56,883 bases of DNA. It comes from Stenotrophomonas geniculata ATCC 19374 = JCM 13324. Its GTDB lineage: Bacteria; Pseudomonadota; Gammaproteobacteria; Xanthomonadales; Xanthomonadaceae. The translations under genes were made by a program, and so were the position numbers. Positions 47,161 to 56,883 of this stretch are shown one piece after another (positions within the stretch are counted from its first letter, which is position 1; the number at the start of each line of letters is the position of its first letter). Under the pieces are notes generated by a model. The model searched no databases and had not been told where the DNA came from. It saw only the letters and a list, made by a program, of their open reading frames with translations. The DNA lies in NCBI RefSeq assembly GCF_001431625.1, contig NZ_LLXT01000079.1, positions 1 through 56,883 on the forward strand, written 5' to 3'.

Positions 47161-48120
47161 TCAGTCGACGTACAGCGAGCTGACCGACTCACCGAAGGCG
47201 ATGCGGCGCATCGTTTCGGCCAGCATTTCCGCCACGCTCAGCTGGCGGATCTTGCTGCACACCCGCGCGGCGTCCTTCAGCGGGATGGTGTCGGTCACCA
47301 CCAGCTCGTCGAGCTGGGAATTGGTGATGTTGTCCACTGCCGGGCCCGACAGCACCGCGTGGGTGCAGTAGGCAGCGACCTTGAGCGCACCGCGCGCCTT
47401 CAGGGCAGCGGCAGCGGCGCACAGGGTGCCGGCGGTGTCGACGATGTCATCGACCATCACGCAGGTCTTGCCTTCGACGTCACCGATGATGTTCATCACG
47501 GTGGAGACGTTGGCGCGCGGGCGGCGCTTGTCGATGATCGCCAGGTCGGCGTCATCCAGGCGCTTGGCCACCGCACGGGCGCGGACCACGCCGCCCACGT
47601 CCGGCGACACAACGATCAGGTTCTCGGTGCCGTAGGCGCGCCAGATGTCGGCCAGCAGCAGCGGGGACGCATACACGTTGTCCACCGGAATATCGAAGAA
47701 GCCCTGGATCTGGTCAGCGTGCAGGTCGACGGTCAGCACGCGATCAGCGCCAGCGGTGCTGAACATCTTCGCCGCCAGCTTGGCGGTGATCGGCACGCGC
47801 GAGGAACGCATGCGGCGATCCTGGCGCGAGTAGCCGAAGTACGGCACCACGGCGGTCACGCTGGCCACCGATGCGCGCTTGAGCGCGTCGATCAGCACCA
47901 GCAGTTCCATCAGGTTTTCCGCGCTCGGCGCGCAGGTCGGCTGGATCACGAACACGTCCTGCTTGCGGACGTTCTCTTCGATCTCCACCTGCACTTCGCC
48001 ATCAGAGAAGTGCGAGACCAGCGCCTTGCCCGGGCGAACCCCCAGTTCCTTGCAGATATTCTGCGCCAGACGTTTGTTGGCGTTGCCGGAAAAGACCAGC
48101 AGGTTCGGGGACTCTTGCAT
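47161..48120 (-). CDS. prs: Ribose-phosphate pyrophosphokinase (PRPP synthetase)
   Basis: Makes PRPP from ribose 5-phosphate and ATP for nucleotides, His, Trp and NAD. The 319-residue product starts [20 protein letters not shown] and has [10 protein letters not shown], the cation-binding [26 protein letters not shown] and the PRPP loop [13 protein letters not shown] 48123, one codon upstream, is an equal alternative. The longer frame runs into tRNA-Gln. The gene follows ispE and tRNA-Gln, a gammaproteobacterial order. Confidence 0.97.
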   Translation of the reverse strand: MQESPNLLVFSGNANKRLAQNICKELGVRPGKALVSHFSDGEVQVEIEENVRKQDVFVIQPTCAPSAENLMELLVLIDALKRASVASVTAVVPYFGYSRQDRRMRSSRVPITAKLAAKMFSTAGADRVLTVDLHADQIQGFFDIPVDNVYASPLLLADIWRAYGTENLIVVSPDVGGVVRARAVAKRLDDADLAIIDKRRPRANVSTVMNIIGDVEGKTCVMVDDIVDTAGTLCAAAAALKARGALKVAAYCTHAVLSGPAVDNITNSQLDELVVTDTIPLKDAARVCSKIRQLSVAEMLAETMRRIAFGESVSSLYVD

Positions 48121-48260
48121 CATGATTGTCTCGGGCGGGGACGAGTGGCGGGGATCCGGAGTCGGCAAGGACCCTGATGGACCCTTGCTGCTGACAACAC
48201 CGCGGTTGTTTCCACGTCCCGCGCGGGCGATGCGCTGGAAGGCGCGGACACAGCCGCTAT

Positions 48261-48337
48261 TGGCAGGGGCGGTAGGATTCGAACCTACGAATGCCAGGAT
48301 CAAAACCTGGTGCCTTGGGCCTCTTGGCGACGCCCCT
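48261..48337 (-). tRNA. tRNA-Gln (TTG)
   Basis: 77 nt with encoded CCA. The acceptor arm is AGGGGCG/CGCCCCT with discriminator G, the anticodon stem is CCAGG/CCTGG and the loop is TTTTGAT with anticodon TTG. The T arm has GGTTCGAATCC. It lies 11 bp after the ispE stop and upstream of prs. Confidence 0.96.
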
Positions 48338-48348
48338 GCATTGATAAA

Positions 48349-49218
48349 TCAGTGTTGCTCGAGTGCATCCAGCAGTGGCGAACGCGCAACGCCCGCTGCC
48401 ACCCTTGCCCGCAACTCCTTCGGCAACTTCGACCGTCCCTGCTCTGCGGCAGACTGCGATGCGAACTCGACGAAACAACCACTTCCCGAACCGGTCAGCC
48501 GCGCCGTGCCGATATCGCTCAACGCGGCGAACGCTGCCTCGACGGCAGGCTCACGGCGGCGCAGCACCGGTTCGAACGCGTTCCCGACCAGGGTCCCGGA
48601 AGCGAAGTCCTCTATTTTCGCCACTGGGCTGTCGCGCGTCAAATCCGGGTCTGCGAACAGGGCCGGGGTGGGAACATGAACGCCCGGTTCAACCACCACA
48701 TACCAGGCCGGTTCCAGCACGATGGGCTGCAGGCGTTCGCCCACCCCTTCGGCCCAGGCATTGCGCCCGCGCACGAACACCGGCACGTCCGCGCCCAGGC
48801 GCAGGCCCAACGCAGCAAGCGCGTCCTCATCCAGACCGGCCCGCCAGAGCCGGTTCAGCACCACCAGCACGGTGGCGGCATCGGAGGAACCGCCGCCAAA
48901 GCCACCGCCGGCAGAAACGCGCTTTTCGACGATGATGTCGGCGCCTTGCGCGATATTGGCCGCGTCTTTCAGAATCCGTGCGGCGCGTACCGCCAGATCA
49001 TCCGCCTCGGCAACGCCGGCCAGCCCCTCGCCCTCACGACGCACCTGCCCGTCTTCACGCAGGCGCAGACCAATGCGGTCGCCCCAGTCCAGCAGCCGGA
49101 ACACGGTCTGCAGCTCGTGGTAGCCATCGGCGCGGCGACCGGTGATATGCAGGAACAGGTTCAGCTTGGCCGGGGCCGGCCACCAGGACCAGCCCGCGTC
49201 ATCGCACCCGGCACTCAT
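48349..49218 (-). CDS. ispE: 4-diphosphocytidyl-2-C-methyl-D-erythritol kinase
   Basis: GHMP kinase of the MEP isoprenoid pathway that phosphorylates CDP-ME. The 289-residue product has [25 protein letters not shown] near the N-terminus, the ATP loop [15 protein letters not shown] and the C-terminal [12 protein letters not shown] start at ATG 49218 (MSAGCDD), which overlaps the lolB stop as ATGA; an ATG six codons earlier is possible. The gene order TPR-lolB-ispE is coupled. Confidence 0.96.
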   Translation of the reverse strand: MSAGCDDAGWSWWPAPAKLNLFLHITGRRADGYHELQTVFRLLDWGDRIGLRLREDGQVRREGEGLAGVAEADDLAVRAARILKDAANIAQGADIIVEKRVSAGGGFGGGSSDAATVLVVLNRLWRAGLDEDALAALGLRLGADVPVFVRGRNAWAEGVGERLQPIVLEPAWYVVVEPGVHVPTPALFADPDLTRDSPVAKIEDFASGTLVGNAFEPVLRRREPAVEAAFAALSDIGTARLTGSGSGCFVEFASQSAAEQGRSKLPKELRARVAAGVARSPLLDALEQH

Positions 49219-49874
49219 GGGGCGCCCTGCCCCCACTGATCCACCAGCAGGCGCACCTTGGCGTCACCATGGCTGGCTTCTATCCGGCGTGGCAGCGCCG
49301 GACGCCCGGCCTCGGCCGGGTACCAGTCCAGGTACTGCACCTGCCAGCCCATCTGCTGCATACGACGCGGCCGGCCTTCACCGTCGCGCTCGACCTTCTC
49401 CGGACCGGCAGCATCGCCAGCCACCAGGCCACGGATCCACTGCGGCAGCTGGTTGACCGGGATGTCCCAGCCAGTGGCCTCCAGCAGCAGCTGCTGGGCG
49501 TCCTCGCCGTCACGCGGCCCGCCGGCCAGTCCCTCAAGGCGACCGGCTTCGGAATGGGTATCGCCGGTCAGCTTCCAGCTCTGCCGGGTCACCGGCGCGC
49601 TCAGCTCGACCACATAGCGGCGCCCCTCCTGCTTCCAGTCGATGCGACCGCTGCCGCCGTCCTTGCCCTTGCTGACCGCGACCCGGCCCTGGAAGGCCCA
49701 GTCCGACTGTGCCTGCAGCGCGGCCACGCGCGCCGCCTCGGCCTGCGCCGCTTCGGCCGAAACCGTCTCGACCACCGCCGGTGGCGCGGTCTTCTGCGTA
49801 CCCACGCTGGTACAGGCGGTCACCGCCAGGGTCACGGCCACCAACAGCATCGGCCGGATCAGGGAAACACTCAT
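49215..49874 (-). CDS. lolB: Outer-membrane lipoprotein receptor LolB
   Basis: Accepts lipoproteins from LolA and inserts them in the outer membrane. The 219-residue product has a lipoprotein signal with lipobox LAVTAC (Cys21), followed by Thr, which fits outer-membrane sorting. The mature part has [19 protein letters not shown] and [19 protein letters not shown], typical of LolB. Its ATG overlaps the TPR gene stop as ATGA, and its stop overlaps ispE likewise. Confidence 0.95.
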   Translation of the reverse strand: MSVSLIRPMLLVAVTLAVTACTSVGTQKTAPPAVVETVSAEAAQAEAARVAALQAQSDWAFQGRVAVSKGKDGGSGRIDWKQEGRRYVVELSAPVTRQSWKLTGDTHSEAGRLEGLAGGPRDGEDAQQLLLEATGWDIPVNQLPQWIRGLVAGDAAGPEKVERDGEGRPRRMQQMGWQVQYLDWYPAEAGRPALPRRIEASHGDAKVRLLVDQWGQGAP

Positions 49875-51565
49875 GGATTGAATTTCTCGCGGGCGCGCAG
49901 CAGCGCGCGGTTTTCAGGATCGAGCTTGGCCGCTTCTTCGAAGAAGTGGCGGGCCTCGTCATGCTTGCCCAGCACCCACAGCACTTCGCCAACGTGGGAA
50001 GCGATCTCCGGGTCCTTGGCCAGGGTCCAGGCCCGGCGCAGCTGCACCAGTGCTTCTTCCTTGCGGCCCAGGCGATACAACACCCAGCCATAGCTGTCGA
50101 CGATGGCGGCGTTGTCCGGTTCGGCCACACGGGCGCGGTCGATCAGCTCCAGTGCTTCCTGCAGGCGGCCGGTGCGATCGGCCAGGGTGTAGCCCAGCGC
50201 GTTCAAAGCCGGCACGTTCTCCGGGTCGGTCACCAGGATCTTGCGCAGATCGGCCTCGGCGCGCGGAATGTCATCGCGGCGTTCCCAGGTGAGCGCACGG
50301 GCGTACAGCAGGCCGTTGTCATCCGGGTAAGCGGCCAGGCCGCGGGCCAGCGCATCCAGTTCACCGGCGCTGTCGTCGGCGCGCTGGCGCAGTTCCGCTT
50401 CCAGCAGGTAGGCGTCGCGGCGCACGTCGTCGTCAACCACCGCATCGGACTGGATCGCGTGCACCTCATCCAGTGCCAGCGGCAGGCGCCCGGCCAGGGC
50501 CTGGGCGTTGGCCGCACGCAGGCGCGCTTCGCTCAGCTCATCGCCGCCGGGCACGCTGTGATACCACTGCACCGCCTCGGGATAACGCTTCAGGTACTCG
50601 GCGATCTTGCCCAGCAGCAGGCGCTGCGCCGGGTCCGGCTTGGCCGCCTGCCGCGACAGTTCGTTGTAGAGGTTGGACAGCGCCGCCTTGTCGCCCTGCT
50701 TGGCCAGCAGCGAAGCGCGCATGCCCCAGGTCTGCACGTCCTGCGGGCCAAAGGCCAGCACGCGCTCGGCCGCGGACGGCTGGCCGAGGCTGTCGTAGGC
50801 AATGGCCACCGCATTGCGCAGTTCCGGGTCCTGGCGGGTCTTAGGCTCCACATCCTGCAGCAGCGACAGCGCCTTGCCGGTCTCCCCGGCCTGCTGCAGC
50901 TGGCTGGCACGCAGCAACGCCACACGCGGTTCTTCAGGGAAGCGCTTGACCACTTCATCGATCATGCGCCGCGCCAGTTCGGGCTTGTCCATGCGCAGGG
51001 CGAGGCGGCCGAACTCCTGCCAGGCTTCGATCTTCGGTGGAATGGCGTTGGCGTCGACCAGCTCACCCAGCACCTGCGCGGGCACCGCCGGATCGCGCCC
51101 CCCACCGATCAGGGCGGCCAGGGCAAACTTCCAACCACGCTCGTCGGAGTCGGCCAGCAGGCCCTGCAGTTCGGTGCGGGCAGCCTTCACATCGCCCTGG
51201 CGCATGGCCAGCGCACCGGCCGCACTGCGCATGGTCAATGAGCGCGGGGCCCGCTGTTGCCACAGGGCCAGGCCCTTGGCCGCGCTGGCATCATCGTTGG
51301 CGAGCATGGAAATGCGGGTCGCACGCTCGGCCAGGCCGGCGTCGCCGTCGGTCTGCTGGGCCGCCTGCAGGTACCAGCGCGCGGCCTCAGCCAGCTTGCC
51401 GGCCTGCAGGGCGAACTCACCGGCCATCACCGGCTCCAGCGCCAGTTCCTCAGTGGCCGGGGCCCTTACAGGGGCCTTGGCCGGCACCGCCGCCAGGGCC
51501 TGGCTGCAGGCCAGGGACAGCAGCAGAACACTGGGGATGCGAATCAATGCGGGCATCGTCGGCAT
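49871..51565 (-). CDS. Exported tetratricopeptide-repeat protein
   Basis: A 564-residue TPR protein upstream of lolB. It has a signal peptide ([20 protein letters not shown] to ALAAVPA), then many TPR-like helical pairs, clearest in the last 150 residues ([60 protein letters not shown]). It is likely periplasmic or membrane-associated and may act in envelope assembly, judging from its coupling to lolB. The frame is open far upstream across hemA; ATG 51565 has AAGG about 7 nt before it, and ATG 51556 is an alternative. Confidence 0.88.
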   Translation of the reverse strand: MPTMPALIRIPSVLLLSLACSQALAAVPAKAPVRAPATEELALEPVMAGEFALQAGKLAEAARWYLQAAQQTDGDAGLAERATRISMLANDDASAAKGLALWQQRAPRSLTMRSAAGALAMRQGDVKAARTELQGLLADSDERGWKFALAALIGGGRDPAVPAQVLGELVDANAIPPKIEAWQEFGRLALRMDKPELARRMIDEVVKRFPEEPRVALLRASQLQQAGETGKALSLLQDVEPKTRQDPELRNAVAIAYDSLGQPSAAERVLAFGPQDVQTWGMRASLLAKQGDKAALSNLYNELSRQAAKPDPAQRLLLGKIAEYLKRYPEAVQWYHSVPGGDELSEARLRAANAQALAGRLPLALDEVHAIQSDAVVDDDVRRDAYLLEAELRQRADDSAGELDALARGLAAYPDDNGLLYARALTWERRDDIPRAEADLRKILVTDPENVPALNALGYTLADRTGRLQEALELIDRARVAEPDNAAIVDSYGWVLYRLGRKEEALVQLRRAWTLAKDPEIASHVGEVLWVLGKHDEARHFFEEAAKLDPENRALLRAREKFNP

Positions 51566-51619
51566 CGGGGCCTTAAAATGTCGTCCAATGGCCAGCAGCT
51601 TATCGCAAGCAACTGAACA

Positions 51620-52903
51620 ATGACCCTGTGGGTGCTCGGACTGAATCACCAGACCGCACCGGTGGAGCTGCGCGAGCGCGCGGCCTTCGCCGGTGAGGCG
51701 TTGCCGCGCGCGCTCGGTTCGCTGCGCGATACCCCGCAGATCGCCGAGGCGGTGCTGCTGTCCACCTGCAACCGCACCGAGCTGTATGCCGTGGCCGATT
51801 CGGCACAGGCGCTGGACCAGTGGCTGCACACCCAGGCCGGCGACCTGCAGGGCTACCTGTACCAGCACGCCGATGCCGAAGCCGTGCGCCACCTGTTCCG
51901 GGTCGCCACCGGCCTGGATTCGATGGTGCTGGGTGAACCGCAGATCCTCGGCCAGGTGAAGGATGCCTGGTCGACCGCGCGCGACCACGGCCTGCTCGGC
52001 CAGCGCCTGGACCGCCTGTTCCAGCAGACCTTCTCGGTGGCCAAGCGTGCGCGCACCGATACCCAGGTCGGCGCCAACCCGGTATCGGTGGCGTCGGCCG
52101 CAGTGCGCCTGGCGCAGAACGCGTTCGCCCGGCTGGACGATTCCACCGTGCTGCTGGTCGGTGCCGGCGAGACCATCGAACTGGCTGCACGGCACCTGAG
52201 CGAAGGCAAGGTACGCCGGCTGCTGATCGCCAACCGCACCCTCGCCCACGCGCAGGAACTTGCCAGCCGCCATGGCGGCGTGGCCCTGCCGCTGACCGAA
52301 CTGGACCGCCACCTGGGCGAGGCCGACGTGGTGTTCTCGGCCACCGCTGCGCGCGAACCGGTGATCCATCGCGAGATGGTGGCCAAGGCCCTGCGCGCGC
52401 GCCGGCACAAGCCGATGCTGCTGTTCGACCTGGCCGTACCGCGCGACATCGAGGCCGAGGTCGGCACGCTCAACGATGCCTTCCTCTACACCGTGGACGA
52501 TCTCGAGCGTGCGGTGGAAGACAACCGCCGTGGCCGCCGTGAGGCCGCCGCCGAAGCCGAGGCGATCATCGACCTGCAGGTGTCGCGCTTCGTCGAGACC
52601 CAGCAGGCCAGCGCTCACCAGGCGCCGCTGCGGCAGCTGCGCGCGTTCGGCGAAGCCACCCGCGCCGAGCTGCTGGAGCGCGCACGCCAGCAACTGGCCA
52701 ACGGCAAGCCGGCCGATGAAGTGCTGGAGCTGCTTGCCCACGGCCTGACCAACCGCCTGCTGCATCCGCCGACCGCCGCCCTGCGTGCGGCCGCGCTGAG
52801 TGGCGATGCCGACCTGACCCGCGCCGCCGAGCGCCTGTTCCCGGCCACGCCGGGTTACCGCCACCCACCCGTGAGACCCGATGACGCCGACCCTGCGCCG
52901 TAA
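51620..52903 (+). CDS. hemA: Glutamyl-tRNA reductase
   Basis: Reduces glutamyl-tRNA to glutamate-1-semialdehyde, first step of C5-pathway tetrapyrrole synthesis. The 427-residue product starts [20 protein letters not shown] and has the catalytic Cys50 in [28 protein letters not shown], and the NADPH domain [17 protein letters not shown]. It is divergent from the TPR-lolB-ispE operon across only 54 bp and overlaps prfA by 23 nt, which suggests coupled expression. Confidence 0.97.
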   Translation: MTLWVLGLNHQTAPVELRERAAFAGEALPRALGSLRDTPQIAEAVLLSTCNRTELYAVADSAQALDQWLHTQAGDLQGYLYQHADAEAVRHLFRVATGLDSMVLGEPQILGQVKDAWSTARDHGLLGQRLDRLFQQTFSVAKRARTDTQVGANPVSVASAAVRLAQNAFARLDDSTVLLVGAGETIELAARHLSEGKVRRLLIANRTLAHAQELASRHGGVALPLTELDRHLGEADVVFSATAAREPVIHREMVAKALRARRHKPMLLFDLAVPRDIEAEVGTLNDAFLYTVDDLERAVEDNRRGRREAAAEAEAIIDLQVSRFVETQQASAHQAPLRQLRAFGEATRAELLERARQQLANGKPADEVLELLAHGLTNRLLHPPTAALRAAALSGDADLTRAAERLFPATPGYRHPPVRPDDADPAP

Positions 52904-53963
52904 GCTGGAAGCGCTGGCCGAGCGCCGCGAAGAACTGGAACGCCTGCTCGCCGAACCCGATGTGGTCGCCGACAACACTCGTTTCCGCGACCTTTCGCGC
53001 GAATTCGCCCAACTTGAACCGATCGCCATCGCCCTGGCTGATGAAGCCCGTGCCAAGGCCGATCTGGCAGCCGCCGAAGGCATGCGCGCCGACCCCGACC
53101 TGCGCGAGCTGGCCGACGAGGAAATCGCTGCTGCACAGGCGCGCCTGCAGGAACTGGAGCAGGAGCTGGCGCTGCTGCTGGTGCCGCGCGACCCGCGCGA
53201 CGAAGGCAACCTGTTCCTGGAAGTGCGCGCGGGTACCGGCGGCGACGAGGCAGCGATCTTTGCCGGCGACCTGTTCCGCATGTACGCCCGCTACGCCGAA
53301 CGCCAGGGCTGGAAGGTCGAGATCGAATCGGACAGTCCGGGCGAGCACGGCGGCTACAAGGAAGTGGTGGCGCGCGTGGTCGGCCGTGGAGCGTTCTCGC
53401 GCCTGAAGTTCGAATCGGGTACGCATCGCGTGCAGCGCGTGCCGGCCACCGAATCTCAGGGCCGCATCCACACCTCGGCGGCCACCGTAGCGATCATTCC
53501 CGAGGCCGATGAGGTCGATGACATCGCCATCAACCCGGCCGACCTGAAGGTGGATACGTTCCGCTCGTCCGGTGCCGGCGGCCAGCACGTGAACAAGACC
53601 GAATCGGCCATCCGCATCACCCACGTGCCGACCGGCGTGGTGGTGGAATGCCAGACCGAGCGCAGCCAGCACGCCAACCGCGACAAGGCGATGAAACGCC
53701 TGAAAGCACAACTACTGGACGCCGAGCGCCAGCGCCAGGACGCGGCGCAGGCCGAATCGCGGCGCCTGCAGGTCGGCAGCGGCGACCGCAGCCAGCGCAT
53801 CCGCACCTACAACTTCCCGCAGGGCCGGATCACCGACCACCGTGTGGAAGGCCTGACGCTGTACGACCTGCCCAACGTACTGGCCGGCGACCTCGATCCG
53901 CTGCTGCAGCGGCTCAGCCACGAGCACCAGGTCGACGCCCTGGCCCAGCTGTCGGCGGGCTGA
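52881..53963 (+). CDS. prfA: Peptide chain release factor 1
   Basis: Recognises UAA and UAG and triggers peptide release. The 360-residue product has the codon-recognition motif PAT ([15 protein letters not shown]) and the catalytic GGQ ([16 protein letters not shown]). It starts [20 protein letters not shown] inside the end of hemA. In many gammaproteobacteria prmC, which methylates the GGQ Gln, comes next. Here an OGT-like gene follows after 5 bp instead. Confidence 0.98.
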   Translation: MTPTLRRKLEALAERREELERLLAEPDVVADNTRFRDLSREFAQLEPIAIALADEARAKADLAAAEGMRADPDLRELADEEIAAAQARLQELEQELALLLVPRDPRDEGNLFLEVRAGTGGDEAAIFAGDLFRMYARYAERQGWKVEIESDSPGEHGGYKEVVARVVGRGAFSRLKFESGTHRVQRVPATESQGRIHTSAATVAIIPEADEVDDIAINPADLKVDTFRSSGAGGQHVNKTESAIRITHVPTGVVVECQTERSQHANRDKAMKRLKAQLLDAERQRQDAAQAESRRLQVGSGDRSQRIRTYNFPQGRITDHRVEGLTLYDLPNVLAGDLDPLLQRLSHEHQVDALAQLSAG

Positions 53964-53968
53964 GCACG

Positions 53969-55675
53969 ATGACGGCCTGGCAGCAGCGACAGCACCTGCA
54001 ACAGGCGATTGCACGCCAGCCCGGCGACTTCGTCGCCTGGGTCATGCTGGCCGATGTGGAACTGGAAGCCGGCGACATTGCCGCCGGCGAACAGGCCGCG
54101 CGACGTGCCCTGCAGCTGCGCCCGAATCACCCTGAAGCACTGGCACGGTTGGGTCGCGTGGCCTGGATGGCCGGCGCGCATGCCGACGCAGCGAAGCTGC
54201 TCGGCCAGGCCTCGGCGCTGGCCCCGCAGCACCCCGGCATCGCGTTGTGGCTGGGCCATGCGCTGGAAGATGCCGATGATGCAGAAGGCGCGGCGGCGGC
54301 CTATCGCCGTGCACATGCGCTGATGCCGGACGAACCCTATATCGCCGCGCAGCGCCTGGCCTGGCAGCGTCGCCTCTGCGACTGGCAGGACGTGGAGGCG
54401 CTGGCCACACAGGTGCGTGGCGCCCTGGCCACCGGGCAAGGCGTGGTCGAACCGTTCGCGTTCCTCAGCGAGGATGCCAGCGCGGCCGAACAGCTGGCCT
54501 GCGCGCGTGCACGCGCCGCAGTGGTTGCTTCGGGGGTACGTCCCCTTCCTGCCGTGAAGGTGCGCGCGCACGGCCCCCTGCGCGTCGGTTTCCTTTCCAA
54601 TGGTTTTGGCGCCCATCCCACCGGGCTGCTGACCGTGGCCCTGTTCGAGCAGCTGCGTCACGACCCGGCGTTGCAGCTGCATCTGTTCGCGTTGAACCGC
54701 GACGACGGCAGCCGCATCCGCCAGCGCCTGCAGACGGCCACACAGCTGCATGATGTGGCTGGCCTGCGCCATGCAGACACTGCCGCGCGCATCCGCGCAC
54801 AGGGCATCGACCTGTTGTTCGACCTGCGCGGCTGGGGCGGCGGCGGCACGCCGGAAGTGCTGGCGATGCGCCCTGCCCCGCTGCAGTTGAACTGGCTGGC
54901 TTATCCGGGCACCTCGGGCGCGCCGTGGATGGATGCGGTGATCGGCGATGCCTTCGCCCTGCCACCCGCACTGGAGCCGCACTACAGCGAACGCGTGCTG
55001 CGCCTGCCGCGCGCCTTCCAGCCGTCGGACAACACCCGCGTGCTGGCGCCTGCGCCGAGCCGCGCCGACTGCGGCCTGCCCGAACAGGGCGTGGTGTTCT
55101 GCTGCTTCAACAACAGCTACAAGCTCAACCCGCGCAGCATGGGCCGCGCCTTCGCCATTCTGCAGGCAGTGCCCGGCAGCGTGCTGTGGCTGATGTCCGG
55201 CCCCGGCCAGGCCGATGCGCGCCTGCGTGCCGCCGCACAGACCGCAGGCCTGGACCCGGCGCGCCTGGTGTTCATGGCCAAGCTGCCGCATCCGCAGTAC
55301 CTGGCCCGATATCAGCTGGCCGACCTGTTCCTGGACACGTATCCGTACAACGCCCACACCACCGCCTCCGATGCGCTGTGGGCCGGCTGCCCGGTGCTGA
55401 CTTGCCCCGGCGACACCTTCGCCGCGCGCGTGGCCGGCAGCCTCAACCACCATCTGGGGTTGGCACGGATGAATGTCGCCGACGATGCCGGGTTCATCGC
55501 CACCGCCAGCGCGCTGGGCAACGATCCGGCAGCACTGGCGGCATTGCGCGCTGAACTGGCACAGGCACACGAAGACAGCGGCCTGTTCGACATGGCCGGA
55601 TTTGCCCACGACCTTTCGGCGCTGCTGCAGCATCTGGCGGGCGAACAGGGCTGGCAGGGCCTCGACATCGCTTGA
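53969..55675 (+). CDS. TPR-containing OGT/SPINDLY-family glycosyltransferase (GT41-like)
   Basis: A 568-residue homologue of eukaryotic O-GlcNAc transferase and of the structurally studied Xanthomonas campestris XcOGT, which I recall as the same length. Residues of about 1-130 are TPR repeats (RALQLRPNHPEALARLGRVA). Residues 200-560 form the glycosyltransferase part: VGFLSNGFGAHPTG with conserved His216, PLQLNWLAYPGTSGAPWMD, FCCFNNSYKLNPRSM, and YPYNAHTTASDALWAGCPVL with the probable nucleotide-sugar pocket. The acceptor and physiological role are unknown. It starts 5 bp after prfA, so it is probably co-expressed with it. Confidence 0.9.
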   Translation: MTAWQQRQHLQQAIARQPGDFVAWVMLADVELEAGDIAAGEQAARRALQLRPNHPEALARLGRVAWMAGAHADAAKLLGQASALAPQHPGIALWLGHALEDADDAEGAAAAYRRAHALMPDEPYIAAQRLAWQRRLCDWQDVEALATQVRGALATGQGVVEPFAFLSEDASAAEQLACARARAAVVASGVRPLPAVKVRAHGPLRVGFLSNGFGAHPTGLLTVALFEQLRHDPALQLHLFALNRDDGSRIRQRLQTATQLHDVAGLRHADTAARIRAQGIDLLFDLRGWGGGGTPEVLAMRPAPLQLNWLAYPGTSGAPWMDAVIGDAFALPPALEPHYSERVLRLPRAFQPSDNTRVLAPAPSRADCGLPEQGVVFCCFNNSYKLNPRSMGRAFAILQAVPGSVLWLMSGPGQADARLRAAAQTAGLDPARLVFMAKLPHPQYLARYQLADLFLDTYPYNAHTTASDALWAGCPVLTCPGDTFAARVAGSLNHHLGLARMNVADDAGFIATASALGNDPAALAALRAELAQAHEDSGLFDMAGFAHDLSALLQHLAGEQGWQGLDIA

Positions 55676-55721
55676 GCGATCCCTGCGCTACGCTCCGGAT
55701 TCCTCCCCGCGTGGTGTGACG

Positions 55722-56504
55722 ATGGCCAAGCTCAAGCGCAAGGACTACGACGAACTGCTGCTGCCTTTGCAGCTGGAACTGACCGCCATGGCGCGCTGGG
55801 TGCAGCACAGCGGGCAACGCCTGCTGGTGCTGTTCGAGGGACGTGATACCGCAGGCAAAGGCGGCGCGATCCAGGCCATCAGCCAGCACCTCAACCCGCG
55901 CCAATGCCGGGTGGTGGCGCTGCCCAAGCCCACCGACCGCGAAGCCACGCAGTGGTACTTCCAGCGCTACGCCTCGCACCTGCCGGCCGCCGGCGAGATC
56001 GTGCTGATGGACCGCAGCTGGTACAACCGCGCAGGCGTCGAGCGGGTGATGGGCTATTGCAGCGAAACCGAGTACCAGCAGTTCCTGCATCAGGCGCCGG
56101 TGTTCGAACAGCTGCTGGTGGACGACGGCATCCTGCTGTTCAAGTACTGGCTGTGCGTGGACCAGGAGCAGCAGGAAAAGCGCTTCGCCGAACGCCATCT
56201 CGATCCGCTGAAGGGCTGGAAGCTCTCCCCGGTCGACCTGAAATCGCGCAGCAAGTACAGCGCTTACACCGAGGCCCGCGAGGCAATGCTGCGCGCGACG
56301 CATCGTGAGGCGGCGCCGTGGACGCTGGTGGATTTCAACGACCAGCGGCTGGGCCGGCTGACCCTGGTGCGCAACCTGCTGGACCGGCTGCCGGATACGC
56401 GGGTGGATGCGCCGTTGCCGGAGCTGCCGAAGCTGAAGGGCAAGCTGCATCGCGAGCACTACGATGTGCTGAAGCCGATCGAGGATTTCCCGGTCGAGGA
56501 ATAG
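55722..56504 (+). CDS. Polyphosphate kinase 2 family protein
   Basis: Transfers phosphate between polyphosphate and nucleoside phosphates. The 260-residue product has Walker A GRDTAGKGG (residues 40-48), the lid region KPTDREATQWYFQRY and Walker B VLMDRSWYNRAGVE (Asp97). It is a single PPK2 domain with normal length; the exact substrate (ADP/GDP or AMP) cannot be read with confidence. I start at ATG 55722 (MAKLKRKDYD). It follows the OGT-like gene by 46 bp. Confidence 0.93.
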   Translation: MAKLKRKDYDELLLPLQLELTAMARWVQHSGQRLLVLFEGRDTAGKGGAIQAISQHLNPRQCRVVALPKPTDREATQWYFQRYASHLPAAGEIVLMDRSWYNRAGVERVMGYCSETEYQQFLHQAPVFEQLLVDDGILLFKYWLCVDQEQQEKRFAERHLDPLKGWKLSPVDLKSRSKYSAYTEAREAMLRATHREAAPWTLVDFNDQRLGRLTLVRNLLDRLPDTRVDAPLPELPKLKGKLHREHYDVLKPIEDFPVEE

Positions 56505-56510
56505 GGGGGG

Positions 56511-56687
56511 TCGGCAGGGCCTGCGGCCCTGCACCTGCCGAAGCCAGAGCAACGGCAACAGCCGGCTCTGGGAGTTTTGCTTGTTGGCTGGGGTGGTGTG
56601 GGTTGGCAGGACACGCCGTAAACCCATCCATGGGGGCTCGATGGCGCCATCCATGGCGCCAACGGTCCTGCCACCCCACACCACCCC
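56511..56687 (+). repeat. Dispersed composite repeat with long inverted arms
   Basis: Begins with GCAGGGCC-TGC-GGCCCTGC (56514-56532) and a GCAACGGCAACAGC stretch. A large stem-loop follows, with a left arm at 56590-56612 and a right arm at 56665-56687 of about 22 pairs with one mismatch. The loop includes an inner GGCGCCA...TGGCGCC stem. The first parts recur inverted at 1-119. It carries no open frame of interest, so it is a non-autonomous repeat. The gene-free end of the window (56505-56883) holds only this and the SMAG hairpins. Confidence 0.75.
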
Positions 56688-56714
56688 ATCCCCGACGGAT
56701 TTCCGGTGACGGAG

Positions 56715-56824
56715 GTAGATCCACGCCATGCGTGGATGAATCTCCATTGAAATCGAATATTTCGACAATTGAACGAAGAGCATCCACGCATGGCGTGGAT
56801 CTACGTGTCGACCAGGGTCGACAC
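56715..56824. repeat. SMAG-type REP cluster
   Basis: GTAG plus ATCCACGC-CAT-GCGTGGAT (56715-56737) faces an inverted copy ending CTAC (56782-56804). A third hairpin, GTGTCGACC-AG-GGTCGACAC (56805-56824), follows directly. The first two match the element at 32532-32554. Confidence 0.8.
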
Positions 56825-56883
56825 CCACCAAGAGCAGGCCATGCATTCCGACAGATCGCGGAGAACTGTCGAAGGCGGGGTGG

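Noticed and set aside
51566..53281. Upstream extension of the TPR protein frame by over 570 codons
   Set aside because: The extension is antisense to hemA and prfA; a signal peptide and an AAGG box mark the start at 51565.

Overview
The window is chromosomal DNA of a high-G+C gammaproteobacterium of the Xanthomonadaceae, most likely the Stenotrophomonas maltophilia complex. The protein sequences are of the Xanthomonas/Stenotrophomonas type, a 568-residue XcOGT-like glycosyltransferase follows prfA, and the intergenic regions carry many short hairpins bounded by GTAG/CTAC that look like the SMAG REP elements described from S. maltophilia. The species call is inference from sequence familiarity, not from a search.

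Left edge (1-4.4 kb): the 3' arm of a dispersed repeat, a class II DAHP synthase (minus), a divergent TonB-dependent receptor (plus) with a perfect palindrome in front of it, and dsbB (minus).

Centre (4.5-38.2 kb): about 33.6 kb transcribed right to left holds the translation and transcription supercluster. In transcription order it is tRNA-Tyr, tRNA-Gly, tRNA-Thr, tuf copy 2, tRNA-Trp, secE, nusG, rplK, rplA, rplJ, rplL, rpoB, rpoC, rpsL, rpsG, fusA, tuf copy 1, then the S10 block (rpsJ to rpsQ), the spc block (rplN to secY) and the alpha block (rpsM, rpsK, rpsD, rpoA, rplQ). I see sigma70-type promoters before tRNA-Tyr, rplK, rpsL, rpsJ and rpsM. The larger spacers hold strong hairpins, including a terminator-like one between rpsN and rpsH. 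rpmJ (L36), usual after secY, is absent.

38.3-43.4 kb: a putative cyanophycin or beta-aspartyl-peptide scavenging module. It has a secreted cyanophycinase and an exported isoaspartyl peptidase (minus), a divergent 912-residue TonB-dependent receptor (plus), and a LacI/GalR-type operator between them. Downstream (43.4-44.0 kb) lies a gene-free stretch with three copies of an unrecognised repeat of about 100 bp rich in DnaA-box-like words, interrupted by SMAG-like hairpins.

44-56.5 kb: housekeeping genes. On the minus strand are ychF, a low-G+C DUF4375-like hypothetical gene, pth, rplY (ctc), prs, tRNA-Gln, ispE, lolB and a TPR protein, the last three translationally coupled by ATGA overlaps. 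On the plus strand are hemA, prfA, the OGT-like gene and ppk2. The right edge is a repeat cluster whose main element also occurs, inverted, at the left edge.

The least explained parts are the triple repeat at 43.5-43.9 kb and the cyanophycin-type locus with its operator. No phage, insertion sequence, CRISPR array or rRNA gene is visible.
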